From: a virus
Virus record (IMG/VR): IMGVR_UViG_3300021960_000418
Span: 1 to 26,944 of that record
Direction: 5' to 3' (one strand)
Length of the DNA: 26,944 nucleotides
Made by a program: the position numbers and the translations under genes. How positions within the stretch are numbered: position 1 is the stretch's first letter; each line of letters begins with the position of its first letter. The notes beneath the pieces are model-generated. The model did not search any database. It saw nothing but the letters and a program-made list of their open reading frames with translations, and was not told the DNA's origin. This document shows positions 13,238 through 20,872 of the stretch, one piece after another.

Positions 13238-13834
13238 ATGGCTAAAATAACCTATTCAGCAAAATTTGACAATGTAACTTCTGATTTACCGAGAATCAAC
13301 AAAGTTATAGCAGCTGATATGAACGAAATAAAAGACTCTGTAAATTCCTTATACGATTCAATCGGTGGTTGGGTTGATTATGAAGATTCAGCGACCGCAG
13401 TAACTCCAATAAATTTGACTGCAAATGTTTGGACAGATTTAACAAATGACAAGGCCGGAAGCGGAACAATTACAACATACAAGCCTAGTTTTATAACGGG
13501 CGATTTATGGAACTCTGCAAATAATTCTTTGGTCTTTACAGAAGTTGGAGCCGGTAGAGTTATGATTGTACGAAATGATTTCGATATAACCGCCGGAGCA
13601 TCAAATACAAGACTAGATGCACGTTTATATTTTCCTGATACTGGAAAATCTGTTGAGTTTATGCACGATAATATTGCAAATAATAATGATCTTGTAAGGT
13701 ATTCGAGAACAACGCAATTATTTACGAATACTGACGTTTTAACAAGCGGTTGTAAAATTCAAGTTCGAGTTGATAAATCAGGAGCAACCGCAACAGTTGA
13801 GAACTTTTTAATTACGCTTATATCACATTTCTAA
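13238..13834 (+). CDS. Putative virion fibre/spike protein, 198 aa
   Basis: The N-terminal 45 residues (INKVIAADMNEIKDSVNSLY) form an amphipathic helix of the type used as a trimeric stem. The remainder is beta-rich with even spacing of Gly and aromatic residues (VWTDLTNDKAGSG, FTEVGAGRVMIVRNDFDI, VENFLITLISHF), which suggests a jelly-roll head. No enzyme motif is visible. Such short trimeric proteins often decorate heads or necks. It is the first gene after the tail terminator and the start of the accessory block. I do not recognise a named family. Confidence 0.55.
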   Translation: MAKITYSAKFDNVTSDLPRINKVIAADMNEIKDSVNSLYDSIGGWVDYEDSATAVTPINLTANVWTDLTNDKAGSGTITTYKPSFITGDLWNSANNSLVFTEVGAGRVMIVRNDFDITAGASNTRLDARLYFPDTGKSVEFMHDNIANNNDLVRYSRTTQLFTNTDVLTSGCKIQVRVDKSGATATVENFLITLISHF

Positions 13835-13843
13835 AACAAAACA

Positions 13844-14251
13844 ATGCGACAAATAAACAAAATTATAATTCATTGTAGCGCTACGCCGGAGGGTAGAAAA
13901 ACAAGCGCCGAAGAAATAAAGAGTTGGCATCTAGAAAGAGGTTTTTCTGATATTGGTTATCATTATATTGTCCATTTAGACGGCTCAATTTCCTATGGTA
14001 GAAACATAGATAAAATAGGCGCACATTCAAGAGGTCAAAATAAAATGTCGATAGGTGTTTGTTATATTGGAGGCTTAGATGAATGTTTAGATCCTAAAGA
14101 TACAAGAACGCCACAACAAAAAGAAAGTCTTTTAATCTTACTAAAAACACTAAAAAAACTACATTCTAAAGCGGTTATTTACGGCCATAGGGATTTTAGC
14201 GAAAAGGCTTGTCCAAGTTTTAATGCTTTTGATGAATACAAATACTTATAA
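13844..14251 (+). CDS. N-acetylmuramoyl-L-alanine amidase (endolysin, T7 lysozyme-like)
   Basis: A 135-residue Amidase_2 protein with no signal peptide. It cleaves the bond between muramic acid and L-alanine of peptidoglycan. Expected zinc ligands are present: H10 (IIIHCSAT), H115 (YGHRDF) and C123 (KACPSF). The catalytic Tyr and Lys of T7 lysozyme correspond to Y39 (GYHY) and K121. Length is slightly shorter than T7 lysozyme, and no cell-wall-binding domain is attached. It is followed two bases later by a holin-type gene, so the two form a lysis pair. Access to the cell wall would need the holin pore. Confidence 0.93.
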   Translation: MRQINKIIIHCSATPEGRKTSAEEIKSWHLERGFSDIGYHYIVHLDGSISYGRNIDKIGAHSRGQNKMSIGVCYIGGLDECLDPKDTRTPQQKESLLILLKTLKKLHSKAVIYGHRDFSEKACPSFNAFDEYKYL

Positions 14252-14253
14252 AA

Positions 14254-14697
14254 ATGCCAAAGAAAAAATTTAAAGATACAAAGGTTGGTCAGTTTATACT
14301 TAAAAAAATACCTGGATTTGTTGGAGATATACTTCCACAAAAAGGAGTCTTAGGGGTTGTTAAAAATTTAATTGATAATGAGCCTGAATTGACAAGCCAA
14401 GATAAAATACAATTACATAATGAACTGATTGAGTTATATGAGTTAGAGGTTGCTGATAGGGATTCGGCTAGAAAACGAGAGGTTGAAAAGGCTAAGTCAG
14501 GAGGCTTTGACTTTATGTTTAATTTAACCGGTGTTATTGGATTAGGCGCTTTTGCTTTTATTATTTATGCGATTGTATATTTACAAATCCCGGAATCAAA
14601 CAAAGAAGTTTGGATTCATTTGATTGGAATTTGTGAGGGAATTGTATTATCAATTTTCGGTTATTTCTTTGGCTCTGCGGTTAGAAAAAACAACTAA
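14254..14697 (+). CDS. Holin, 3TM/GTA-type family
   Basis: A 147-residue protein with an N-terminal cytosolic region. It has a charged helix ELYELEVADRDSARKREVEK (61-80), a typical feature of the Holin_3TM family, then two clear membrane segments (about 88-110 and 119-141) and a short basic end (SAVRKNN). The hydrophobic segment at 17-37 could contribute a third. It lies two bases after the amidase gene, the usual position for the pore that releases the endolysin. No terminator follows; a promoter starts at 14721. Confidence 0.75.
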   Translation: MPKKKFKDTKVGQFILKKIPGFVGDILPQKGVLGVVKNLIDNEPELTSQDKIQLHNELIELYELEVADRDSARKREVEKAKSGGFDFMFNLTGVIGLGAFAFIIYAIVYLQIPESNKEVWIHLIGICEGIVLSIFGYFFGSAVRKNN

Positions 14698-14720
14698 CTA
14701 ATAAAGTGTTTTAATTTTTG

Positions 14721-14728
14721 TATTTTTG
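14721..14728 (+). promoter_or_regulatory. -7 box TATTTTTG before the adhesin block
   Basis: A perfect TAnnTTTG box lies 18 bases before the ATG at 14747. No TTG is visible at the right distance upstream. It would drive the paralogue cluster independently. Confidence 0.5.
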
Positions 14729-14746
14729 TTTTTAAATTACAAAAAT

Positions 14747-16051
14747 ATGTCGTTAGCGGATAAAGCAAGTCTTTTACTTATACCAACCGGTTACAAATCA
14801 CAAAAAGTTTATTCTATTTTTCCTACTGATGGAGTTGGAGATTTTGATTTTTCACGATCAAGTAGCGCCACAAGAATAGCAAAAAACGGATTAATAACAA
14901 CTGTTGCTGCAAATGTTCCAAGACTAGAGTATCCTTTAATTGATGGCGTAGTAAGTGGATGTCCTAGTTTGTTATTAGAGCCACAGAGAACTAATTTAAT
15001 ACAGTATTCAGAAGATTTTAGTCAATCGTATTGGACTAAATTAAGCATAAGCATAACAAGTAATTCAGTTATATCGCCAGATGGAAGTTTAAATGCAAGT
15101 AGTTTTACGCAATCTGGTGGAACTGCGGAGCATAGTATTTATCACAGTTTACCTACCATAACAAGTGGAGCGAAATATACTGGTAGTGTTTTTTTAAAAT
15201 ATGATGATTGGCAATACTTTCAAGTTAGGTTTAGAAGTGGTGGATTTGGAGGAGAAATTGGAGTAATATATGATGCTATAAACAAAACTATTACTACTAC
15301 AAATGGAAGTTTATTAAGCTATAAAGTTGAAGAGTATGCTAATGATTGGGTTAGAATTTCTATTGTAGTGCAATCAACAAGTGCAAGTAATTATGCTGGA
15401 CTTGTGGTTGCTTATAACAATTCTGGAAATGTTTTTAATGACCCAGATAGTGTACCTAATACTGGAGCAAACGTTTATATATTCGGTGCTCAAATTGAAC
15501 AAGGTTCTTACCCAACTTCTTACATACCAACTAACGGAAGTGCAGTTACTCGTTTAGCAGAAACTTGTAATAACTCTGGAGATGCTTCTACGTTTAATGA
15601 TTCAGAAGGTGTTTTGATGGCAGAGATAAGTTTTTCTGAAATATCAAGATTAAGCATAAATGATGGAAGTACGAGTAATAGATTGATAATAGGACAAGAT
15701 GGAGATGGTGATATAAGAGCATTGGTAACATCATCAACAACACCTATCTTTGATGTAGCGAGTGGAGTTGTATTAAATGTATTGGGAGAAACTTTAAAAA
15801 TGGCATTAAAATACAAGCAAAATGATTTTGCATTATGGGTTAATGGTGTTGAGGTTGCAACTGAAAATAGTGGTGCTACTCCAAGTGGTTTAAATGTTTT
15901 AGAATTTACAGCTCAAGGTCTTAATACTTACGGAAACACTAAACAAATACAATACTACAATTCAGCATTAACAGATAGCGAACTAGAACAACTAACGTCT
16001 TGGACATCTTTTTCAGATATGGCGACTTCTCAACTTTATAGCATCGAGTAG
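14747..16051 (+). CDS. Receptor-binding/LamG-like tail protein, paralogue 1
   Basis: Starting at the ATG at 14747 the protein has 434 residues. It shares with the genes at 16597 and 17816 a N-terminal segment with a R-SSSATRI-KNGLI pattern and LLLEPQRTNLI-YSEDF. The middle is beta-rich; SYPTSYIPTNGSAVTRLAET marks the junction to a C-terminal concanavalin/LamG-like domain ending YNSALTDSELEQLTS. Such proteins form parts of phage tails that bind surface glycans. Unlike its two paralogues it starts with a hydrophobic helix, MSLADKASLLLIPTGY, so its attachment to the virion may differ. Reading frame is intact. It shows no CCGG after the first 45 bases, unlike the head genes. Confidence 0.7.
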   Translation: MSLADKASLLLIPTGYKSQKVYSIFPTDGVGDFDFSRSSSATRIAKNGLITTVAANVPRLEYPLIDGVVSGCPSLLLEPQRTNLIQYSEDFSQSYWTKLSISITSNSVISPDGSLNASSFTQSGGTAEHSIYHSLPTITSGAKYTGSVFLKYDDWQYFQVRFRSGGFGGEIGVIYDAINKTITTTNGSLLSYKVEEYANDWVRISIVVQSTSASNYAGLVVAYNNSGNVFNDPDSVPNTGANVYIFGAQIEQGSYPTSYIPTNGSAVTRLAETCNNSGDASTFNDSEGVLMAEISFSEISRLSINDGSTSNRLIIGQDGDGDIRALVTSSTTPIFDVASGVVLNVLGETLKMALKYKQNDFALWVNGVEVATENSGATPSGLNVLEFTAQGLNTYGNTKQIQYYNSALTDSELEQLTSWTSFSDMATSQLYSIE

Positions 16052-16053
16052 AT

Positions 16054-16590
16054 ATGGAAAACTGGAAAGACATAAAAGGTTACGAAGGTCATTATCAAGT
16101 TAGTGATTTAGGTAGAGTTAAATCGTTAAAAAGATGGGTAGACAATAAAGGTAATGGTGGTTATTTTGTAAAAGAAAAAATATTAAAATCAAACATAAAA
16201 AATGAACGCTACCCAATTGTAGGATTAACAAAAAATAACACAAGAAGAAAGTTCAGAATTCATCAATTAGTAGCTATGGCTTTTTTAAACCATAAACCTT
16301 GTGGGCATAAATTGATAGTTGACCATATAGATAACAATCCTTTAAATAACAATGTAGAAAACCTACAAATAGTAACAAGTAGAGTTAACACTACTAAAGA
16401 CAGAAAAGGTTATTCAAGTAAATACGTAGGTGTTTATTATAATGACAAAGGAATTAATAGATGGAGAGCCACAACAAGTGTTAACGGAAAGGTTGTAAGT
16501 TTAGGTTCTTTTGATACAGAAGAAAGAGCATCGATAGCATACAATTTTGCATTGACGCAATTAGATAAATTAAAAGATTATACACAATAG
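16054..16590 (+). CDS. HNH homing endonuclease (NUMOD4-HNH-AP2)
   Basis: A 178-residue protein with NUMOD4 at residues 2-26 (WKDIKGYEGHYQVSDLGRV). The HNH core runs from about 68 to 108: H70, then VDHIDNNPLNNN (89-100) and VENLQIVT, with catalytic H91. A DNA-binding AP2-like domain occupies about 121-172 (YVGVYYND, WRATTSV, LGSFDTEERASIAYNFA). It is a self-spreading DNA cutter that sits two bases after one tail paralogue and six before the next, and all catalytic residues are intact. It is a free-standing gene, not an intron: both neighbours are complete. Similar genes often lie in tail-fibre clusters and spread by cutting phages that lack them. Confidence 0.92.
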   Translation: MENWKDIKGYEGHYQVSDLGRVKSLKRWVDNKGNGGYFVKEKILKSNIKNERYPIVGLTKNNTRRKFRIHQLVAMAFLNHKPCGHKLIVDHIDNNPLNNNVENLQIVTSRVNTTKDRKGYSSKYVGVYYNDKGINRWRATTSVNGKVVSLGSFDTEERASIAYNFALTQLDKLKDYTQ

Positions 16591-16596
16591 AATAAT

Positions 16597-17814
16597 ATGG
16601 CACAGAAACTTAAATTCGGTAACGGAACTTGGGCGACAAAGAAAGGCTCTACGTTGTCTTATAATGACGAAGGTGGAAATTATAAACCTCTACCCTTTAC
16701 AACAACTAGAAATAGTATTGCAACAAGAGTAAACAAAGAAGGATTAATAGAAGTAGTTGGTAATGATGTACCAAGAATAGATTATACAGATAGTGCAGAT
16801 GGTGTTCTTTTGTTAGAGAATAGTTCTACTAACCTTGTAACTTATTCAGAAGATTTTAGTGATAGTAGTTGGACTCCAACACCTTCTTTAGTTAGTGTTT
16901 CCTCAAATCAATATATCAGCCCAGATGGAAGTCAAAATGCTGATAGATTGCAAATTCAATCAACAAGTTCATTAGCTATACTAGCAGATTTAGTTTCTCA
17001 TACAATAAATGTAGATATAACTATTTCGGCTTGGGTAAAAAGCAACACTAACTCCGTAGAAAAAATAAAACTATTTGGAGATTACGGAACTACAAATGCA
17101 GTTTCAAGTGAATTTTTAGTAACAGATACTTGGAAAAGAATAGAATTTACATTTACACCTACTGCTACTGGAAATAGAAATTTAGGTTTTTACAATGTTT
17201 CAAATTTAGCAACAGATATACAAATTTATGGATTTCAAGCAGAAGTAAACGACTTTGCTACATCCTACATCCCAACCTCTGGCTCAACACTTACAAGAGT
17301 AGCTGATACTGCAAGTGGTGCTGGTAATAGTGAAGTGTTTAATGATAGTCAAGGTGTACTATTTGCTAATATAGCAGCTTTGTCGAATGATGGTACAAAT
17401 AGGTTTATTTCTTTAACAGATGGTAGTAACGATAATAGAGTTTTATTTGGGTATAGAGCAGCTTCAAATCAAGTATTTGCAAGAATTGAGGGTAATAATT
17501 CAGCTTCTGTTGATTTAACTAATGTTGTTAGTGATACCGAAATAGTTATTAAATTAGCTATTTACTACGATAGTTCTTTTAATTACAAAATGTATCTTAA
17601 TGGTTTTTTAGTTGATAATGCAATAGGTACAGATAGTATTATAGGACTTGATAGATTTGATTTTACAAATGCAACGGGTACTGAAAACTTCTACGGAAAG
17701 ACAAAAGAAATTGGCTACTACGATACTGCATTAACAGACGAAGAATTAGAATATCTTACAAGTTATAGGTCATTAAACGAATTAGTAACAGAATTAAACT
17801 TAAACACATTATAA
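16597..17814 (+). CDS. Receptor-binding/LamG-like tail protein, paralogue 2
   Basis: A 405-residue protein. The N-terminus KLKFGNGTWATKKGSTLSYN and then NYKPLPF is shared with the next gene, not with the first paralogue. It is followed by a common core: TRVNKEGLIEVVGNDVPRID, LLLENSSTNLVTYSEDFSDS and a beta-sandwich. TSYIPTSGSTLTRVADT introduces the C-terminal LamG-like domain, ending EIGYYDTALTDEELEYLTS. It likely forms part of the tail-tip or fibre that binds polysaccharide. The gene starts six bases after the HNH gene and ends one base before the next gene, so it is in the same transcript. Confidence 0.7.
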   Translation: MAQKLKFGNGTWATKKGSTLSYNDEGGNYKPLPFTTTRNSIATRVNKEGLIEVVGNDVPRIDYTDSADGVLLLENSSTNLVTYSEDFSDSSWTPTPSLVSVSSNQYISPDGSQNADRLQIQSTSSLAILADLVSHTINVDITISAWVKSNTNSVEKIKLFGDYGTTNAVSSEFLVTDTWKRIEFTFTPTATGNRNLGFYNVSNLATDIQIYGFQAEVNDFATSYIPTSGSTLTRVADTASGAGNSEVFNDSQGVLFANIAALSNDGTNRFISLTDGSNDNRVLFGYRAASNQVFARIEGNNSASVDLTNVVSDTEIVIKLAIYYDSSFNYKMYLNGFLVDNAIGTDSIIGLDRFDFTNATGTENFYGKTKEIGYYDTALTDEELEYLTSYRSLNELVTELNLNTL

Positions 17815-17815
17815 A

Positions 17816-18949
17816 ATGGCAAACACATTAAAATTTGGTAATGGAGAATGGTACGGAAAGAAAGATACTATCCTTGCCTATAATGATGAAAATAGTAATT
17901 ACAAACCTTTACCATTTGATTTTAGTAGAGCATCAAAGGCTACTGTTATAAATAAAGATGGTTTAATTGAAGAGGTAGGTAGTGGACAACCAAGAATTGA
18001 CTTTAAGGATGATAGTAAAGGTGCTTTATTGTTAGAGCCGAGTAGGAGTAATTTGATACCTTATTCGGAAGATTTTAGTAATGGTGTTTGGTCTAAAATA
18101 GATTCAATTGTTTCTCTTAATCAAGATATATCTCCAGACGGGACAAATAACGCTACATTGTACACCTCAACAAGTGCATCTAATAGATTGGAGACTAATT
18201 TCTCACACCCTACATCGGTTAGAACATTTAGCATTTGGGTAAAAAGTTATAATAATATTTCTGTAAGTGGGAGATTGACGTTTTCTGGGTTGAATGATTT
18301 AAATTTTACAACCACTAATGAATGGCAAAGAATATCTACAACAAGAGATATAAGTGGAGATACTTTTAAGTGTTCTTTAAGATTAACAAATGACAATGAA
18401 TCTGTTTTAGTCTACGGATTCCAACTAGAAGAAGGCAGTTACGCTACATCGTATATTCCTACATCTGGAAGTGCAGTAACGAGGTTGGCTGATACTTGTA
18501 GTCAAACTGTACCAGATGGTGTTATAGGACAAACAGAGGGGAGTGTTTATGTTGAAGTAAATATATCAAATACAACATCCAAAACAATATTAGCTTTAGA
18601 TACTGGTAGTGCAAGTAATTTTATAATATTAGATACAAGCAGTAGTTTAAGTCCTAAAATTTTAGTTAGACAATCAAGTGGTTCTTTTCCAGCAATTATT
18701 ACTGGAACTACAATGAGTTATGGTGTTAATAAGATTGCTTTCTGTTATAAATCTGGAGATTATGCAATGTATGTAAATGGCGTATTGTCTGGAACAAGTA
18801 CAAGCACCACATTTCCAAGTGGAATTATAAAAAGAATTTCTGTCGGAGCAAATTCAAGTTATGGATATTTATCTGATACAGTAAACGATGTTAAACTTTA
18901 CAACACAAGATTATCAAACGCAGAACTACAAGCATTAACACAAGTGTAA
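17816..18949 (+). CDS. Receptor-binding/LamG-like tail protein, paralogue 3
   Basis: A 377-residue protein, nearly collinear with paralogue 2 at the N-terminus (TLKFGNGEWYGKKDTILAYN, NYKPLPF, ATVINKDGLIE) and at the TSYIPTSGSAVTRLADT junction. The C-terminal domain is shorter and ends LYNTRLSNAELQALTQV. Variation is concentrated between residues about 90 and 190 and in the C-terminal domain, as expected if these parts select the host receptor. No enzyme motif is seen. A 129-base gap without a gene follows, holding only an imperfect stem (ATAACT with AGTTAT near 19040). Confidence 0.7.
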   Translation: MANTLKFGNGEWYGKKDTILAYNDENSNYKPLPFDFSRASKATVINKDGLIEEVGSGQPRIDFKDDSKGALLLEPSRSNLIPYSEDFSNGVWSKIDSIVSLNQDISPDGTNNATLYTSTSASNRLETNFSHPTSVRTFSIWVKSYNNISVSGRLTFSGLNDLNFTTTNEWQRISTTRDISGDTFKCSLRLTNDNESVLVYGFQLEEGSYATSYIPTSGSAVTRLADTCSQTVPDGVIGQTEGSVYVEVNISNTTSKTILALDTGSASNFIILDTSSSLSPKILVRQSSGSFPAIITGTTMSYGVNKIAFCYKSGDYAMYVNGVLSGTSTSTTFPSGIIKRISVGANSSYGYLSDTVNDVKLYNTRLSNAELQALTQV

Positions 18950-19078
18950 CAAATACACCTATAATAACAACAAGAGTAAATCTTTACATAAGGAATACAA
19001 TAAGATAAGAAAATTAAAAAAACTATACAGATAATATAATAACTAATAGTTATAACCAAAAGTTAAAATAAATAAGTA

Positions 19079-19480
19079 ATGAGAATAAGTAAATACGAAT
19101 TTGATAGCAGAGAACAAGCGCAAAGTAAAATAGATGCTCTTGGAACTGCAACTGATGAAGATGGAAATGAATATCCAACTCACAAAAGTACTATTGTACA
19201 ACTAGGAAATATTGTTCTTGAACAAGGAGAATATGACGAAGAAGGAGAAGAAGTAACTGCTCCAGTATTATCAGAAGGTTGGCATATTGATGTATGTTGG
19301 AACGATGCAGATATTACTACAATAGAACAAGAAGCAGTTTTAGATGAAGATGGTATGATAGTAACTCCGGCGGTTACATCGGTAGATCATCCTGAAGGTT
19401 GGAAAGATTATTCAGTTGATATCGAAGGGAATGGCGTACATTCTTTTTTTGGTTTAAATTACGATTCACACAAAATTTAA
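19079..19480 (+). CDS. Acidic hypothetical protein of the tail block, 133 aa
   Basis: An acidic protein, MRISKYEFDSREQAQSKIDA onward, with repeated two-strand units: DGNEYPTHKSTIVQLGN, EEVTAPVLSEGWHIDVCWN and DGMIVTPAVTSVDHPEGWKD. The small repeats with PAV or PVL after an Asp/Glu-rich turn look like a beta-sheet protein of the virion. It has no membrane segment or known motif. It follows the paralogues and precedes two membrane proteins. I do not recognise a family. CCGG returns in its sequence at 19367, unlike the region upstream. Confidence 0.6.
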   Translation: MRISKYEFDSREQAQSKIDALGTATDEDGNEYPTHKSTIVQLGNIVLEQGEYDEEGEEVTAPVLSEGWHIDVCWNDADITTIEQEAVLDEDGMIVTPAVTSVDHPEGWKDYSVDIEGNGVHSFFGLNYDSHKI

Positions 19481-19484
19481 TATC

Positions 19485-19670
19485 TTGGATTTGGATAGCA
19501 AAATATCTTTTTTTGGTGGTTGGTTATTTACTACTGTTTCGTCAGTTTCTTTAATGGGATTATATCAAGCGGCTTTGGTTGGACTTGTCGGAGGTTTCTT
19601 TGGTCTTTTAGGCAAAGAGATATTCTACTTTATAAAAGGCAAGATAAATGACAAAGTTAAACGACAATAG
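19485..19670 (+). CDS. Small membrane protein, holin-like
   Basis: A 61-residue protein of two hydrophobic segments, about 9-26 (FFGGWLFTTVSSVSLMGL) and 28-45 (QAALVGLVGGFFGLLGKE), with a basic C-terminus (KGKINDKVKRQ). This resembles small class II holins of Bacteroidetes phages. No ATG exists; TTG at 19485 and TTG at 19491 are both possible starts. Its end overlaps the next gene by 23 bases. A second holin-type gene lies at 14254, so this may be an antiholin, holin partner or part of a second lysis set. Confidence 0.55.
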   Translation: MDLDSKISFFGGWLFTTVSSVSLMGLYQAALVGLVGGFFGLLGKEIFYFIKGKINDKVKRQ

Positions 19671-19920
19671 TAATTTATCAATTAACATCAAATGGCTTAT
19701 CCAAATAGTTTTGGGAGTAGGTACTGCCGTTTATATGTATCTACAACTTGAAAATAGAATAAAAGAAGTAGAAGGCGATATAAAAGGAATTAGGCACAAT
19801 CAAAACGTATATGTTTTTCCTGATATTAGAGTTTTAGAAAGTGAAATACTACAATGGAAACTCGAAAGGGAAAGATTAAGAAAAGATATCAAAAGAATAA
19901 ACGAAATAATAAAAAAATAA
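19648..19920 (+). CDS. Membrane-anchored coiled-coil protein, 90 aa
   Basis: One membrane segment at about residues 14-32 (WLIQIVLGVGTAVYMYLQL) is followed by a charged region that looks coiled-coil (ENRIKEVEGDIKGIR, LERERLRKDIKRINEIIKK). The shape is that of an i-spanin or XhlA-like anchor with the coiled coil in the periplasm or cytosol. No lipobox is seen. It overlaps the preceding holin-like gene by 23 bases, so both are translated together and probably act together at the inner membrane, possibly in lysis. The function is inferred from shape only. Confidence 0.5.
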   Translation: MTKLNDNSNLSINIKWLIQIVLGVGTAVYMYLQLENRIKEVEGDIKGIRHNQNVYVFPDIRVLESEILQWKLERERLRKDIKRINEIIKK

Positions 19921-19948
19921 AATAATAGTATCTACAAATTGAACTATT

Positions 19949-19976
19949 TTGATAAATAAATATTTTCGTATATTTA
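19949..19976 (+). promoter_or_regulatory. Promoter for the tail-tube gene
   Basis: A -7 box TATATTTA (19969-19976) and a TTTG-type -33 (TTG at 19949-19951) are 17 bases apart, the expected spacing. It lies just upstream of the major tail protein, which must be made in large amounts. It is the best-placed late promoter in the window. Confidence 0.65.
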
Positions 19977-20007
19977 CACAAAATTAATAATATTAAAAAT
20001 TACATAA

Positions 20008-20415
20008 ATGGCTACAACCGGAGTATTTAACGGAACTAACTTAATTTTAACAGTGGAAGGTGCCACAGTTGGACATACTACAAGTTGTTCAATGTCTTTA
20101 TCAATGGACACACCGGAAGCTACAACTAAAGATTCAAACGGATTTTCTGAGTATATCGGAGGCGTAAAAGGGGGAGAGATTTCTTTTGAGGGATTAGTAG
20201 TATATGACGATGCGTCAAATGCTATTGAGATGGCTGATTTTCTTTTAGCTAGAACTCAATTAACTTGCGTATTTGGAACTGCTGAAACTGGAGACGCAGT
20301 CTATACTGCTGAAGCATTTTTATCAAGTGTTGAAATGTCTGCTGAAATGGAAGCTGCCGTTACTTATAGCGGGTCTTTAACCATCACCGGAGCAATTACA
20401 AAATCAACTAACTAA
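20008..20415 (+). CDS. Major tail tube protein, TP901-1/phi13 family
   Basis: A 135-residue protein with the beta-sandwich signature of tail-tube subunits: MATTGVFNGTNLILTVEGAT, LSMDTPEATTKDSNGFSEY, GEISFEGLVVYDDA and VTYSGSLTITG. Hexameric rings of it stack to form the DNA conduit. The gene has its own good promoter and a terminator after it, consistent with high expression. The position before the chaperones and tape measure is the classic order. Confidence 0.85.
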   Translation: MATTGVFNGTNLILTVEGATVGHTTSCSMSLSMDTPEATTKDSNGFSEYIGGVKGGEISFEGLVVYDDASNAIEMADFLLARTQLTCVFGTAETGDAVYTAEAFLSSVEMSAEMEAAVTYSGSLTITGAITKSTN

Positions 20416-20442
20416 TAATAATTAGTTTTTATTATATAGGCC

Positions 20443-20471
20443 GCCGTCAATATTTGGCGACGGCTTTTTTT
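20443..20471 (+). terminator. Terminator after the tail-tube gene
   Basis: GCCGTC (20443-20448) pairs with GACGGC (20459-20464) across a ten-base loop, then seven T follow. It may be only partly effective, because no promoter box is visible before the next gene at 20495, so readthrough probably feeds the chaperone genes at a lower level. Confidence 0.85.
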
Positions 20472-20494
20472 ACATTAATTTTAAACCTTAAAAA

Positions 20495-20872
20495 ATGACA
20501 AACAAAAAAAGGGGTTACATTGACATTAAAGTCGGTAACAAAAACAGAACTCTACATTTTTCAATGAACTTTTGGTCGGAATTTACCGAACAATTAGGAA
20601 TTTCACTACAAGACATTGGCGGAGCATTTCAAAACGGAATATCAATTAAAGGATTGAGAGCCTTAGTTTATTCTGCAATCTTAGCAAACGACCAAGAAAA
20701 TGGAAACGAAATAGATTATAATTTATTTACTGTTGGCGCTTGGTTGGATGAATTAGACGCCGAAAAAATTAATGAGATTGTTGAGGTAATGCTACAATCT
20801 AAAATTTTAGGTAATAGTTTAAATGGCGAAACTGAAACTAAGGGAAAGCGTCAGCCGTCAAAGAAGAAGTAA
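20495..20872 (+). CDS. Tail assembly chaperone, gpG-like
   Basis: A 125-residue protein between the tail-tube and tape-measure genes, the position of lambda G. It has NRTLHFSMNFWSEFTEQLGI, GGAFQNGISIKGLRALVYSA and a C-terminal helix (FTVGAWLDELDAEKINEIVE, VMLQSKILG), typical of the TAC family. It coats the tape measure protein until the tube forms. Near its end a slippery G GGA AAG (20842-20848) permits a -1 shift that replaces the last seven residues with the T domain encoded downstream, giving a 236-residue GT fusion. Confidence 0.85.
   Translation: MTNKKRGYIDIKVGNKNRTLHFSMNFWSEFTEQLGISLQDIGGAFQNGISIKGLRALVYSAILANDQENGNEIDYNLFTVGAWLDELDAEKINEIVEVMLQSKILGNSLNGETETKGKRQPSKKK
20842..20848 (+). 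promoter_or_regulatory. Programmed -1 ribosomal frameshift site GGGAAAG
   Basis: G GGA AAG is in the correct zero-frame phase (codons GGA and AAG), and the -1 frame, closed by a stop at 20839-20841, opens exactly at it. The heptamer is the same as the lambda G/GT signal. The zero-frame stop is at 20870-20872. Confidence 0.85.

Noticed and set aside
16054-16590. HNH gene as part of a group I intron
   Set aside because: Both flanking genes are complete and separated by only two and six bases; there is no intron space or split reading frame.
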